Below, piece by piece: positions 1-11,603 of a stretch of DNA of 64,000 nt. A model generated the notes under the pieces. That model made no database searches. It saw only the letters and a program-made list of their open reading frames with translations, and was not told the origin of the DNA. How positions within the stretch are numbered: the first letter of the stretch is position 1; each line of letters opens with the position of its first letter. Source of the DNA: Phoma sp. XZ068 (lineage: Eukaryota > Ascomycota > Dothideomycetes > Pleosporales > Didymellaceae); the NCBI GenBank assembly GCA_004835665.1, contig RBKR01000001.1, forward strand, positions 496,001-560,000, given 5' to 3'. The translations under genes and the position numbers were made by a program.

Positions 1-1869
1 GTGACTAAGACCGAAGGTGAGTGCCTCAACCCCCAATGCCAACCCTGTCGCGTCGCTACTGCCCTTCACTCTCGCACTGCACACCGTACCTGCATCTATC
101 TGCAGTTGCGCGCCCATCACGTCATCTCCACAACATCATCGCCCTTCGCATACATTGCTGACCACGTCGTCCTCAGAGCCTGCCGAAGCCAAGACAGACA
201 TTAAAGAAATTCGTAAGTCACACCCACTCTACGCGACCGACGATCATCTCGTCGCGCGTCCTCACCGCCATCAACAATGCACCGGGCTAACCCATTGACC
301 AGCTACTGTGTCTGAGCCAGCGAACACCGACGGAAAGCCTGCGACGACCAATGCAGCACCGTTGGCACCTCCCCCAAAGCCATCAACAACAGGCGACACA
401 CCCGATTACTTCAACACTGTACACAACCCCTTCTCGCTGGAGCCCAACGTCTTCGAACAGTCCTTCGGCGGAAACGGCTCCGTAGAAACACCCGGCGGCC
501 GTACTGTTCTGCCGCCCGTCGCAAACATTACGTCACCGTCCCCATTGCCCGGCATTACACCTGGCTGGCAGTCGTTACGTGCTGGTCCTTTAAGCCCTGC
601 TATGCTCAGTGGCCCCACAGGTCAGACCGACTACTTCAGCGAGTCGTTTAGAGGATTCCCCACCCCCAACGAGTCTTCTCTGCGCACTGGCCTGACGCCT
701 GGAGGAGGCGGGTCTATGTTCCCTGCCCCCAGCCCTAACACCCAGGCCATATTCAACCTTCAGAGTGCTGGTGTCACCCCTGGAACTGGTGACTTCCAAC
801 AGGCTGCTTTGCGTGCGGCCGCTCAGGCTAACCAAAACAAGACCTCGGCAGCACCCACCTCGCAACCTGATACGGTAACCGCAGGAATGGATCGCCAAAA
901 CAACTATCAACAAGCCCAGCAACAACAGCAGAGGTCGCAGAATGATCCATATGCTAATCATGACGTCAGCAGCGCCGCCAACGACCTGCTCTCATTCGCA
1001 AGTCAGAACGGCGGCGGTGCTAGGAATAACCAGCCACCATTCTCTATAGCGCCCAACAACCAGTCGGTTAACGCTGGTCACATGCCCGTGCAACCTGTCG
1101 GCGCTGATCATAGTCGTCGCAACACCAAGGGTTCTATCAACAGCATGGCGTCTGCTGATACTGGTGACTTCTCAGAGTCTGGTCAAAGTGAGCAGAACAA
1201 GGGCACTCGAACACGAGGCAAGAAGGGTGCTGCTAACGGTAAGCAAGCCGCCGGTACCAAGCGCAAAGCCGACGATGCCCCCAAGGGTGGTCGCAAGAAG
1301 GGTGCTGCTGCCTCCATGGACGATGAGGATGATTCTGATGAAGATATGGCCAACATGAAGGAGGAAGAGTTCGACAGCAAGGGTCGCAAGATGACCGATG
1401 AGGAGAAGCGCAAGAACTTCCTCGAGAGGAATAGGTACGTTAAACTTCTTTCTCATTCACCAATACGATGCTAACAACGTATAGGGTTGCTGCTCTCAAG
1501 TGTCGTCAAAGGAAGAAGCAGTGGCTTGCCAACCTCCAGGCCAAGGTTGAGCTCTTCAGTACAGAGAATGATGCCCTTTCTGCTACGGTAACTCAGCTCC
1601 GAGAGGAAATTGTTAATCTCAAGACCCTCCTTCTCGCCCACAAGGACTGCCCGGTCTCGCAAGCTCAAGGTCTTCATGGTAATGCTATGAACAACTTCCT
1701 TGGTAGCGATGTCAGCCACCAGAATCCCTATGGCATTGCCCAGCTGCAACACAACGGCGTCCACCACATGGGCATGCCTATGCAGGGCCAGATGATGAAC
1801 CGGTATGCATACCAACCAGGTGCGGATGATCAACAGAACGCACGTTATCATCCCGGCGTTCGAGAATAG
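1..1869 (+). CDS. atfA: ATF/CREB-type bZIP transcription factor, AtfA/Atf1-like (5' partial)
   Basis: Exons are <1..16, 303..1434 and 1485..1869. Exon 1 reads VTKTE plus one base and joins in phase to ATVSEPANTD at 303. The first intron (17..302) has a GTGAGT donor and a CTAAC branch site before CAG; the second (1435..1484) has GTACGT and CTAAC. The start codon lies left of the window. The N-terminal part carries an NPFSLEPNVFEQSFGG stretch like the Aft1 osmotic-stress region of this family. The C-terminal part has the basic region around RKNFLERNRVAALKCRQRKK, split by intron 2, followed by leucine-zipper heptads. In fungi these factors act in the nucleus downstream of the Hog1/Sty1 stress MAP kinase, binding CRE-like sites and controlling stress response, conidia and secondary metabolism. 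The family call is firm; the symbol rests on domain order. Confidence 0.9.
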
Positions 1870-2829
1870 TAACTTACTGTCGCCCAGGTAAACATGATAT
1901 CTGAGGTGGCACGGTAGCCTCGGCCACCTATATCTGGGGACAGTAGTCCAGAGGTTATTCCTACAACTCCTCCGAGGCTTACTTCACCTTTCCGATCTCC
2001 ATCACCTCATCATACGAACTTGTAATTCAACGCACCTTATCCTTCCTCTCCTTCCTCAGTGTAGCGCCAATGCATGGTCTGGCGCTTGGCGTACGTCATG
2101 CTGGCATCTTCACAGCAGGGAATGCGACATCCCCCCGGTCATAAAAAAGCTTCTCCTACCTCATGGGCTCGCCGGAATATCAGCACCCAAAACGCGATCA
2201 CGATCTTGTCGAGTGTTGGGCGGTCTTTCTCTCCTTCCGCACACGTACATACATGGTGGACTTGATTCATTTCTTGGTGTTGTGGCGCATTTAAACGGTC
2301 CTTCTCTTTGGCTTTTCGTTCACGCACGACTGGTGCAGCCAGGTGGTCTGGCTTGGCGTTACCGGTCTGTGGTATCTTATCTTGATTGCTTCCACGCTTT
2401 CTCTTCGGTAGTGGTGTATTCTCAAAGATGGTTGGCGGTCTTGCATCAACCTTTCCCCCGCGAGCCCTGTTGTCAGTCTAAGCAATATGGTCGGGAATGG
2501 TGGCGTACAGCAAGGCTGGGATGGTATCCACACATGATTTAGCTGTAGCTGGCGCTGTGGGTGCATATGTGTCGAGAGCGGTGTGTACGTATACGCGAGC
2601 AATGGAAATGTTACGTTTAGCTTATTGTCAACAGCTATAATCATGTTGATTTCGGTGACACTGCCGGTACGGTTCACTGCTGTTCCGGGGTACTTCGAGG
2701 CTTAGTCTATCTTACTATATAGAGGCTTCCTACTCTTCATGATGTTTCTCTTCTGCCGCTTCTCTTTAGTCACATACTTGCGTACCTGGGAATTCAACCA
2801 ACACAGTCCCATAGATCTCCCTCTTACAC
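1870..2829. other. Intergenic, tail-to-tail
   Basis: This lies between two gene 3' ends and should hold both 3' UTRs. I see no coding signal, repeat or RNA gene. Confidence 0.6.
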
Positions 2830-3762
2830 TTAGTTTGGCTTCTGATCGTCTGTTTGTTCGATCGTCTCCTTCCCACCAACAACAATCTTGAACTCCCCTT
2901 CCTCTTTTCCAATAACTACTGTCTCGGTCTCCCAGTTCCCAATCCCCTCGGGATATGCGTACCCCTTCTGATTCGCAACGACCAACTTCCTCCACCTCCC
3001 TCCTTCAGGGCTAATCCCCTCATCGACAAATTGGCAGCTAAAATGCGTATGTCCAAACGCCCACACTTTTACATTCGTACTTGTCCAGCACTTTTCCCGA
3101 CTCAGATCCTTCCGGAACGCACTATTCATCGGCCTCTCGGGTGGGAATCGCTTGCTATTCGCCCTTGAATCTGTGGTCGGCGAGTGATGCGTCAATACTA
3201 TTATCTCCCTATGCGGCTTTTCGTCTTCTACGAGCTGAACTTGCGCGTTCAACCACGCTAGATCGCGGGCGTGGTCCGCATTGTGATCGTCGAGCGAGCG
3301 GTCCCATATCCCCATTTCGTCGGATAAGTCTTTCAGCGTCGTTGCGACGGCGTGCGCATGCTCCGGCGGGACGTGCGTCCACAGTGTACATCCTAGGATT
3401 GTGAGGGAAGGTGAGATGTCTATCCTTCGCCTATTTAGAATGTGGAAGCGGGGCCCGAATTCTGCGTTTAGGGCAGTTTCCCACTGCTTCATCTGAGCTT
3501 GTCCGTTTTCGAGGGGCATGTGGTAGCATTCGTGGTTTCCTAGGATGTAGAATATCTTCAGGTGGTCATCTCTTTTCAACAGGGAGCGCAGGAAATGGAG
3601 AAGCGGTTGTGGGTGTGCGATCAGGCCGATGTCGCCAAGCAGGAAGAGGTTGGGTGCGTGGAGGGGAAAGTTGATGGGCTTAGAGAAGTGTATATATGAG
3701 GGTGTCTGAACAGGAGTTTCAAGATGTAGGTCGCTTATGATCTGGAAGCGTGGGTTGGCCAT
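2830..3762 (-). CDS. Calcineurin-like metallophosphoesterase
   Basis: A single exon of 310 residues. The metallophosphatase motifs appear in order: ISDLHLE with D11 and H13, GDIG with D44, GNHEC with N76 and H77, a THHSP block and a GHTHF block near residue 235. These supply the usual two-metal site for phosphoester hydrolysis. The start is chosen because the first motif lies at residue 11, as in many short fungal members that begin directly with the beta-strand. There is no signal peptide or membrane segment, so it is probably cytosolic. The substrate cannot be told from the sequence; this broad superfamily includes phosphodiesterases and protein phosphatases. Confidence 0.85.
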   Translation of the reverse strand: MANPRFQIISDLHLETPVQTPSYIHFSKPINFPLHAPNLFLLGDIGLIAHPQPLLHFLRSLLKRDDHLKIFYILGNHECYHMPLENGQAQMKQWETALNAEFGPRFHILNRRRIDISPSLTILGCTLWTHVPPEHAHAVATTLKDLSDEMGIWDRSLDDHNADHARDLAWLNAQVQLVEDEKPHREIIVLTHHSPTTDSRANSKRFPPERPMNSAFRKDLSREKCWTSTNVKVWAFGHTHFSCQFVDEGISPEGGRWRKLVVANQKGYAYPEGIGNWETETVVIGKEEGEFKIVVGGKETIEQTDDQKPN

Positions 3763-4529
3763 GGCGACATGTAAAGGGAAATTTTTGTTGAGGCGAAGTT
3801 GGCACCCGGCAGCGTTGTGGTGCCCTGGTGGGTCTGAATTTGCAACGTAAGAGTGTTGGTGAGGAGGCTGGGGATGATAAGATCAGTTGAGGATGATGAG
3901 GAATGGAAGACAGATGTGAAGATGCGAGGTTTGAGCATCTTGAGCTTTAGCGTGCTATGTGTAACGCGGTGAGCTGTATGTGTCTAAAATATCGTCGTTG
4001 CTGACTGCTGAGCACAGTTTCACGCATTATATTTGAGCATATCCTCAGCTTCTTCTCGGTGGCATCTCAACGGTTGCATGTATGAACGTAGATGCAGGTA
4101 CTGACTCTGGGAGAGATATAAACCTCATCTATAGTAACGCAGATTTACGCAAGTTGCAAGGCCATGATTTGATATTTTTGTTTGAGATTACTTAGCCGCA
4201 AGCTTGATTTTAGACTTCATCACCTGCGGTTCGCAACGTAGCACGTCTTATAACCTCTAAAGATGTAGGCAACCGATACCCAAAGAGAGCAGGATAGCAA
4301 CACGAACTTTCTCCTTCAGGTTTGCGCTGCCAGACACGTTCACGCTGCTATTTGACTATCTGAGCATCGCAGGCCAGAGATCTTTGCATAGCTATAGTAC
4401 TTCTAACAAGTCTCCCATCCTGATAGCTCTTCAGATTCTTCAGACACACCAAACAACCTCACATGACGTGAAAATAAGATTTGTATGCGCTACCATTTCT
4501 TGCAGTTGTCCACCTCCAAATATAATTAT
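3763..4529. other. Intergenic
   Basis: Upstream region of the phosphoesterase gene and downstream region of the small membrane-protein gene. It is AT-richer than the flanking genes, and I see no supported feature. Confidence 0.5.
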
Positions 4530-5001
4530 CTACACCGTAGTGGCCCACTTACTTGCCTCCTCGTCTGTTGGTTGAAGTGGCCGCAGCCATTTATCATGTC
4601 CCATCTCCAGCGGCCAGCACCTCTTCTCCTCGCTGAACATGACCTCCTCATCCTTCCTCGTCGCGCGATCCTGCATCTAGTCAGCTTCTTTTACACTCTG
4701 CCCTACGTCCAATTTCACTCACATGTGTTGGCGGGCCATAGCATAGCATATCCTCGCGATTGAACAGGTCGCGATTATGCTCCCACATTTCCTTGCAAGT
4801 CGCGCAAAAGACTCCCTTCGACATGTACTCTGTGAGCTGGGGCTTCGGCACAAATATGATTGTGAGAGGGAAGAAGGCTATGCTGGCGCACAGGAGGACG
4901 AAGAAAAGGACGCCAACGACGACGTGCTTGAAACGGATGGGACTGGGTGCGGGCATGGCGAAATCGTCTTGCCATTTGCCGTAGCGGGTAATCCATCCCA
5001 T
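4530..5001 (-). CDS. Small single-pass membrane protein, unknown function
   Basis: Model complement(join(4530..4676,4723..5001)), 141 residues. The intron 4677..4722 has GTGAGT, a CTGAC branch site and TAG, and joins the two frames in phase 0. The N-terminus is short and polar (MGWITRYGKW). A strongly hydrophobic segment follows at about residues 24-45 (HVVVGVLFFVLLCASIAFF), and then a polar tail with a CATC pair and three further cysteines. I recognise no family. The reading frame could also use a GTAAGT just before the stop as another donor, which would change the last few residues. Support comes from the canonical intron and the clear membrane span; no homologue is recalled. Confidence 0.6.
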
Positions 5002-7681
5002 AATGAAGAAGATATAAGAGTGACTGTTGCGCGCAAGTAATGTTGGTAACTCGGTGACAGTGTTGTTGTTGCACGGTGTTGGCACGAAAAAGTTGTTGAG
5101 GTGAAGAACTGCAATGTCGGTACCCGCAGGTGCGCGGCGTACAACTGCTGAAGGTGAAAGCGAGATGATTTCACGGTCCTCGCGAGGGGTGTTAAAGCTG
5201 TGTGCCCTGTCAGCGCTTGTCGGTCATGATTGCTGCGCATCGTTGCACTGCGTGACTGTGGACACGAGCCAGTGCAGCCCAAGTCGTAGTATCACGATGG
5301 CTTCATTATGGGCTGCAATAGGTGCGACATACCTCTAAATATGGGTCAAAGCCGAACTCAAGCTGTCCTCGTAGCTTATTTCGGCAGTGGTGATGTGGAC
5401 GAAAAGCCGAACCGTGGTCGGAACGAACCCTTTGAGGGGATCAATATTTGTGTTGCATTCTAGTGCAGTGAAACTGGATGAGTTCTCCCGTAGGTGATCA
5501 CTTTAAGTAGTTGCAACGGTGATCTGCAAGGCAAGTCGTCGTCTTCTGTTTGCGCAAGAGGCGACGGGAGCTGCTTCTCCAGGTGTCGACATGCAGGCGT
5601 GCGTGAGCTGTCAGGAGTGTGCTATTGTGAACTAAGCACACTTGAGAAAACCGTCAACCTGCTTTCAGTATTTTCTCATTGTGTGTAGATGCGGAGTCAT
5701 GCCTACAAACCACCTACCTGATTGAATCACCCCCAACATGCAGGAGAAGGCAAATCTCCTTTGCACAGATGCAGTGCGAATCCGCCCATCCTAAGCCCAC
5801 GGGATGGCTGGAAGGAGTTCATCCTACATACAGAAAATGAGAACTTAGTTGCAACAACTCCACATCATTGTAGTCGCTCACTTGGATATTTACTTCGCTC
5901 CGCTCATCTCGAAGTTCAGATGGCCACTCTCATCGAGCCCACAGCTTGATAGCGGTAAGAAATACATCATAAAGTCCCTAAATAAGACCAAAGGCGAATA
6001 ACAAACTCGAAATGATCATCCATCTTCAGTGGTGCTAGTGCCATATCCGTTTGCTGCAGATGGATGCGGAATGGAGACAGGTACAATTGTGTGTCGTACT
6101 GTAAGCGACTTGCATAGTGGAAGATGTATAAATCAAATGGTTCAGCGTTGCGCATGAGTGCAGAGTGAAGCTGACCGTGTGGAGCTCACAGTACTCAAAT
6201 TGAGATAACACACAGGACGTCAATCATAGAGGCACGACTTTAGTAGTAAGGCATGATGGTTATGCGTACCTTGGGCGATTGCCATCATTGAAGTGAAAAT
6301 CGTGCACGAGTGCTGGGAGCATGAAGATATGAGATTGAAAGAGAGAACGAACGTCTACAAACTCCTGTAGTTGAGAGAGAAGCATGATTAAGAATGAAGA
6401 GAACGGAAGAGCTGAATCCGCGTAACGCGAGAGATGAAGATGGCTTCGAGAGCGAAAGATTGCAACTGGACCAGCGTTTTGGTGGAAACCCATTGGAGGT
6501 GCACAGAGACACGGTGCCCATCGTCAGAGTTACGCACATCCCATCAACATCACCGACTTCCGAGGCTATTTTGAAGATCAAGAAGGGAAGGAAAGCCACA
6601 AGACTGTGGCGACCGGCAGGGATATTGACATTATTGTGTGGGGTGAGAATTGTCTGAATGCAAAGTGCGGAGTGATGTTAAACTTTGGTGCACTACTCCG
6701 CTTTCGGCCTTACGGTGCATACAGTAGCATCGCACATCCAACATAAACTCCGAGGCCCACAGTTCTTTCGAGTCTTTGATTAGAACCATCTAGTTAGTAA
6801 TGCGCTGGCAAACAGGGTAGTTGGAATTTGTAACCCAGCTGCACAACCACGCCACGCCTACACGCCTGTTACGCGCTCCCAGGCCTTGCCAAAAAAACTT
6901 CACCCCTCACAGACCAGCCATGGAGGCACCCCTTCTCCTTGCCCTTGCTCGTTCTCGAACTTAAAGACCTTCATCGGTAGTGAGCGTCCAGTCGATTGCC
7001 TCTTGCGGCTCCGCAGGCCCTCGGAGACCGCCGAGCTCGCTAAAGCAGCAGGGAGGGGGTTCAGGTGAGCTAGATCTTCAGCCAAGCAACGCAAATCCGG
7101 TCAAAGAAATCCGGGGAAGCAAACGAGCGATCAGCGCCAAGTCCGTCGGAGAACATCACTTGGTTGCGGAGTGTGGTGAAATTCTATGTCAGCTATGGTG
7201 GCACTAGTGTGACTTCAGAATGACAAGCTCGCAATAACGTCGCATCTATGACGATAGTCTTGACGATTTTACAATTGCATACGAATGGGATGATTTTGAA
7301 GTGTTTGAATGATTTCATTGTTGAATGTGGTCTTTCGACCCTATGAAGTGGACTCTCTGTCCTTAGCCCTCGCCGGCACTTGGGTATATCCTTCGCCGCT
7401 GGTTGTGTGAAAATGCAAGTATGCCCTCTTCCGAGAAGTAGCATCGGATGTCAGGACAAATGTTCTGAGACCTGGCTCAACTCGTTGGTTGTGGAAATGA
7501 TATGAACTTTTGGTTGGTAATGGTACAATGATCCGAAACGCCCTGCTGAATGCCTATTGTCGTTGAAGATGAAATGGAGATGTCATAAATGTTGGGAGGG
7601 AATCAGGACCAGCCCTCAACCGTATGTCGACATGCCGAAATAGGAAGTTGTCGAAGAGAATGAGAAGGAAAGTGAAGGAGC
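5002..7681. other. Long intergenic stretch, no supported gene
   Basis: About 2.7 kb with only short open frames that lack splice partners and recognisable motifs. The longest candidate (6394..6657, plus strand) is discussed under rejected items. No tRNA, repeat array or transposon end was seen. Confidence 0.5.
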
Positions 7682-8143
7682 CTAGTAGTTGGAGACCTTT
7701 CGGGAGAGACGGCTGCTCCACCTCTCCAAACTCCTGCGGACACCATCCTTCTCGCTTTCAACGGAGCTGCTCGACGATGCAGAGTTTTGGCGCTGGGTCC
7801 TGGGCTTCATCTCATCGACCAGGTTTCCGGCGCCACCACGACCGATGTGGTAGACAGGGGCCTGCTGGGAGCGCAGACGCTCTTGCTGCTCAAGCTCCTC
7901 GTCGAAGCTGAACATGGCACGCTCCTTGTGTGTGCGCATGTTACCAGCGCCGCCACGACCGGAGGCAAAGTAGCCAGTGGAAGGAGGAGGGGTGAGCTTT
8001 ACGCGGGAGGCTGGGCCTGTAGCTGTGCGCCCGTCGGTAATCTCAGAGGCCTTAACGCGTGTGACATTGCCGGCACCTCCACGGCCAGAGTAAAGGTAAG
8101 ACTTGGCGGAGGGGTGAGGCTCGGTGATGTGGAAGTTGACCAT
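7682..8143 (-). CDS. Par32-like protein with GRGGAGN repeats (DUF3602 type)
   Basis: One exon of 153 residues. The heptapeptide GRGGAGN occurs three times, at residues 20-26, about 62-68 and about 100-106, separated by polar linkers. The tail is serine- and arginine-rich (RRSLERWSSRLSRKVSNY). This spaced GRGGAGN pattern is the hallmark of the DUF3602/Par32 family. In yeast Par32 is a TORC1-regulated phosphoprotein that holds ammonium permeases inactive. The protein is predicted to be disordered and soluble. Similarity to Par32 is limited to the repeats, so a role in ammonium transport here is inference. The start MVNFHITEP is natural, because the first repeat lies close to it. Confidence 0.8.
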   Translation of the reverse strand: MVNFHITEPHPSAKSYLYSGRGGAGNVTRVKASEITDGRTATGPASRVKLTPPPSTGYFASGRGGAGNMRTHKERAMFSFDEELEQQERLRSQQAPVYHIGRGGAGNLVDEMKPRTQRQNSASSSSSVESEKDGVRRSLERWSSRLSRKVSNY

Positions 8144-9734
8144 TTTGATTGTTGGTACCTGAATTGGACTTGCAGGTAGAATTGATTTGATAGGGTGTGA
8201 TGATAAAGTCGAGTGGCGACAGTATAGCTCTTTCTTAGTTGAGTCTGGGGTAGGGCTGATATGCAGTACTTTGATGGATCGTCAAGTGATGGTCAGGTCA
8301 GGCATTGGGGTGGCTCTCTTATATGAGTGCATTAAAAGGTGGCAGCTCAGGTGCTCGCGCAAGGGGCCCGTCAAAAATCTCTGACCCACGAATCCAAACG
8401 CAATTGCATTGCACGAGCACCAGTGTGCTTGGAAATAAACCAGCACTTTGCAGTTAACGGCAGTCTCTCGATCATGCGGGCCACGCACACGCAGTCAAAG
8501 CAGCACGGTCGCCATCGGTTCTCAGCGAAAGGCGTCGGAGCCACCTTGGCTTTGTTTTCGATAGCGTAATAGCCCGGACGCGCCTTGTTTGAGGTGCACC
8601 TGACTACAATTCAGCCAATGAGAATATTTCACGGGGGTAATGGAAAACTTGCAACACCGCTGCAGAATTTTAACAGACCAGGAACACAACGAAGACGCCA
8701 TGACTTGGAAGCCGTGCGTGATGTGAGGCAGCGCCTGTCGCAAAGTGTGGAGGCGGCAGAGTTTTTCCCCTCCCGCGCAGCCGCCGTCATTGCATCGTGG
8801 TGCCTGGAGGTCCGCAGTGCAAAATCTGAAGCTCACGATCGTGATTCACGATGTTTCCACGATGTTCCCCTGACGACAGCCTTGCCACCGCTGCCCTGGT
8901 GCGCAATTTCCTCACAGCCCTGACCCACCTTTCCCCGGACAAGTCAGCGCACCTGACGCTGGACATCGTGAGTCGCGGCAGTCCAGACAGCATGAGGCGT
9001 AGTTTGCGCTCAGGTACCGGCCACATGGACAACGCGCGCGCTCTCGCAGTCAGCGACGCAGCGGTGTGCTCATTTCCTATTTGTGAGTCGTGATGAGGCG
9101 CCTCGGCCAGATCGTCGACGCTGCATGCTGTCATTGCGCAATTTTGTGCAATTGGAGACGCACTTGGTTAAACAAGTCACACCATAGCTGACGAGAGTAC
9201 ACGATACTTGGCGTTTACGATCTGGTCAACTAGCATTACGTGTTCCAGCTCGGTACACCTTGAGTTTGGCAACGCCTGCCATTGCGAGCCTGGCCATGCC
9301 GTAATCGTTGTATTGGCTCCATCTCAAAATCATATGGGTATCCCTTTCCGCTCACACAAACGCCATGTATGATGCATCACTTCTTTGCAAACCCCTCAAA
9401 CCCACGCGAAGCCCATGTCAGGGTTAAGTAACAGAAACACGCCCAAATAGGAAACTGGCTGGGCAACAAATGCGGGGAAAGGCACTACGGTAGCACTCCC
9501 GTCGAAAGCCGGCTGACACGTTGATCCGGGCGATGCCAGGCGTGCAGGGTCCTGTGATGTTCCTTGGACGTCGGTTCTGCAGTCCCGATTTCCATGACTA
9601 ACACTCCGGAGCACAAGCGTCATGCAGCTTTCTCGAACCGTAGATGAGCCATTTGCGGAGGCGGGTAGACGCTGTGGGGAAGCGCAGACGCGCAAAACGA
9701 CGAGTTGTCTGCGACCGAGGTCATAACGCATCAT
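8144..9734. other. Intergenic, no supported gene
   Basis: Upstream region of the Par32-like gene and 3' flank of arp1. A CCAAT element occurs near 8614. Small open frames on both strands lack motifs. Confidence 0.5.
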
Positions 9735-11053
9735 CTAGGCGAATTTGGTGTGGATGATGTCCGGGTTCTCCTGCCACTCGTCCTTCTCAACCCACATCTG
9801 GAACACGTGTCAGTTTAAGCTCATACCCCTTGCTTGGAGTACGGGAACCAACCTTCTTGAAGGTACTCAACCCGGCGAGGATACTGCCACCAGTCCACGT
9901 GGTGTAGATGCGCTCTGGCGGCGCGAGAATCTTGATCCTCATATCCTTCACCGCCAGTCTTTGCACTTCGTGCAGTAACCTGTTACCGAATCCTTTTGTC
10001 AACGTAGAACCGCCTGAGAGCACAATGTTGCCATAGAGCGACTTCCGCAGGTCCATGTCTGTTCTCTGGATTGCCTCAACGACGATCTGGTGCACACCAG
10101 GGTACTCGAGACCGATGAGCTCGGGATTGAACAGGATTTCGGGTGCGCGAAAGCGTTCTGCGCCAATCTAGAATCAATCAGCCTGCGATCAACCGTGGTA
10201 CAGCAGCTTCAGCTCACCTTCAGCTTCTGTCCGTCAGGGAGCGTGTAGTCGATGCTCTTGCCATCTGATCTATTGCCGGACCACTCTTTCTCTTCCTTGA
10301 CGATGTCAAGCGCCACGTAGCCTGTCGCTTCTTTGATGGCCTTGACTGTCTCCTTTTCTGCGCTTGTATGGAATCTATGCCCTCCTTTCCGTAGCTGCAA
10401 TTGTAGTTGCTCCGTCACATCTCTTCCAGCTACATCTATTCTTCTGATGCTGTTGGGTATGGCGAATCCCTGAAAGACCGGTACTGCATGCGACACACCG
10501 TCACCCGAATCCAAGACCAGTCCTGTTGTTTTTCCTGAAGCGTAGAGAGATAGTACAGCCTGGACAGAGCTGTATAGCGCGGGGACATTGAATGTTTCGA
10601 AGAGGATCTGGGCGGCCACGTCGCGGTTCTCTCGAGGGTTCAGCGGTGGTTCTGTGAGAAGCACTGGATGCTATAGAGCAATTACTTGTTAGCCAGAGTG
10701 CCCCGCCATGTGTATTCCTGAGCTGTTCCCGTGCAGAGGCAACTTACATCTTCGCTAACCGTCTTTAGACCCTCGTTGTAGACGTACTGCCATATCCGCT
10801 CCATGTCATCCCAGTCTGTGACAATACCGTGCTCCAATGGGTAATTGATCTTAAATAACCCCCTATATTGCTGTGCTTGTGGCCCGATGAATAAATCCCC
10901 CTCTAATGCGCCCGCCATTGTCCGTACATGCTTCGGCCGTCCAACGTATGAGGGGAAGAAGCATTTCGGCACATCTTCGCCAGCAAATCCAGCTCTTATT
11001 GTGCCGCTGCCGTTGTCAATAACAATGGGCGCATTGTGGAGTCGTGAGCCCAT
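9735..11053 (-). CDS. arp1: Actin-related protein 1 (centractin), dynactin filament subunit
   Basis: Model complement(join(9735..9797,9853..10167,10218..10670,10748..11053)), 378 residues, all introns 50-77 bp and all junctions in phase 0. The protein starts MGSRLHNAPIVIDNGSG, the actin phosphate-1 loop. The phosphate-2 loop LDSGDGVSH follows, then VLSGGSTLTKGFGNRL and an actin-type end WTGGSILAGLSTFKKMWV. The length and the GSGTIRAGFAGEDVPKCFFPS start match Arp1 rather than conventional actin. Arp1 forms the short filament of dynactin and links dynein to cargo; in Neurospora the homologue is ro-4. The donor of the last intron is GTTGGT, weaker than the others, but frame and homology across it are good. 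The start at 11053 is preferred over an upstream in-frame ATG because Arp1 proteins begin here. Confidence 0.93.
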
Positions 11054-11603
11054 CGTGGGGATTTTGAGGAATTGGTGACGTAGGGCCCGACGATGCGAGA
11101 ATGGCACAGGGAGAACGAGAAGGAGCGGTAGTGGAGGAGGGCGGTGTTATAGTCGTGAATGCATTCAATGTCGTAGCTTCCTCGAGTCGCGCCTGCCACA
11201 ACACGTCGCGAATTGCTCGCAGGGGTCCAACACGCTAGCGCTAGTGGGCATCACGTGCAGCACCTTTCACCTCTTGCTCTATCTGAACGCCCTTTTACAG
11301 GTGATGCTTCAGGTAAAATCTAACAATAATGTCCTTCTACTGGTTTCATGGTTGAAAGCAGTGCCTGGAAGATGTAATGCACAAATGCAACTACCCGACC
11401 CTCGGTTGTAAGCTTGTAGCACCCCGCATCGACAGGTGTCAGCAGTTTCAGCAGTATACACATGAACGACATGTCGTGGTGTTTGTCAAGATTACCGATT
11501 GAACTTTTTCCGTCGAGGGAGACCTCGCTGTTATTCAGCTAGTCCTTCTCGCGTGCTATTGCCATTATCGTCTCAATCTTTAACAGTCCAGTCAATTCGC
11601 ATC
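11054..11603. promoter_or_regulatory. Divergent promoter region, arp1 / TDP2-like gene
   Basis: 550 bp between two outward-facing start codons, so it must hold both promoters and 5' UTRs. No specific element can be assigned with confidence. Confidence 0.5.

Noticed and set aside
6394..6657. 87-codon plus-strand open frame with charged residues
   Set aside because: Isolated in a 2.7-kb gap, no splice partners, no recognised motif; chance is likely.
11499..11603. N-terminal extension of the TDP2-like protein
   Set aside because: The extension begins with TTG; the first ATG in frame is at 11604, close to the conserved region.
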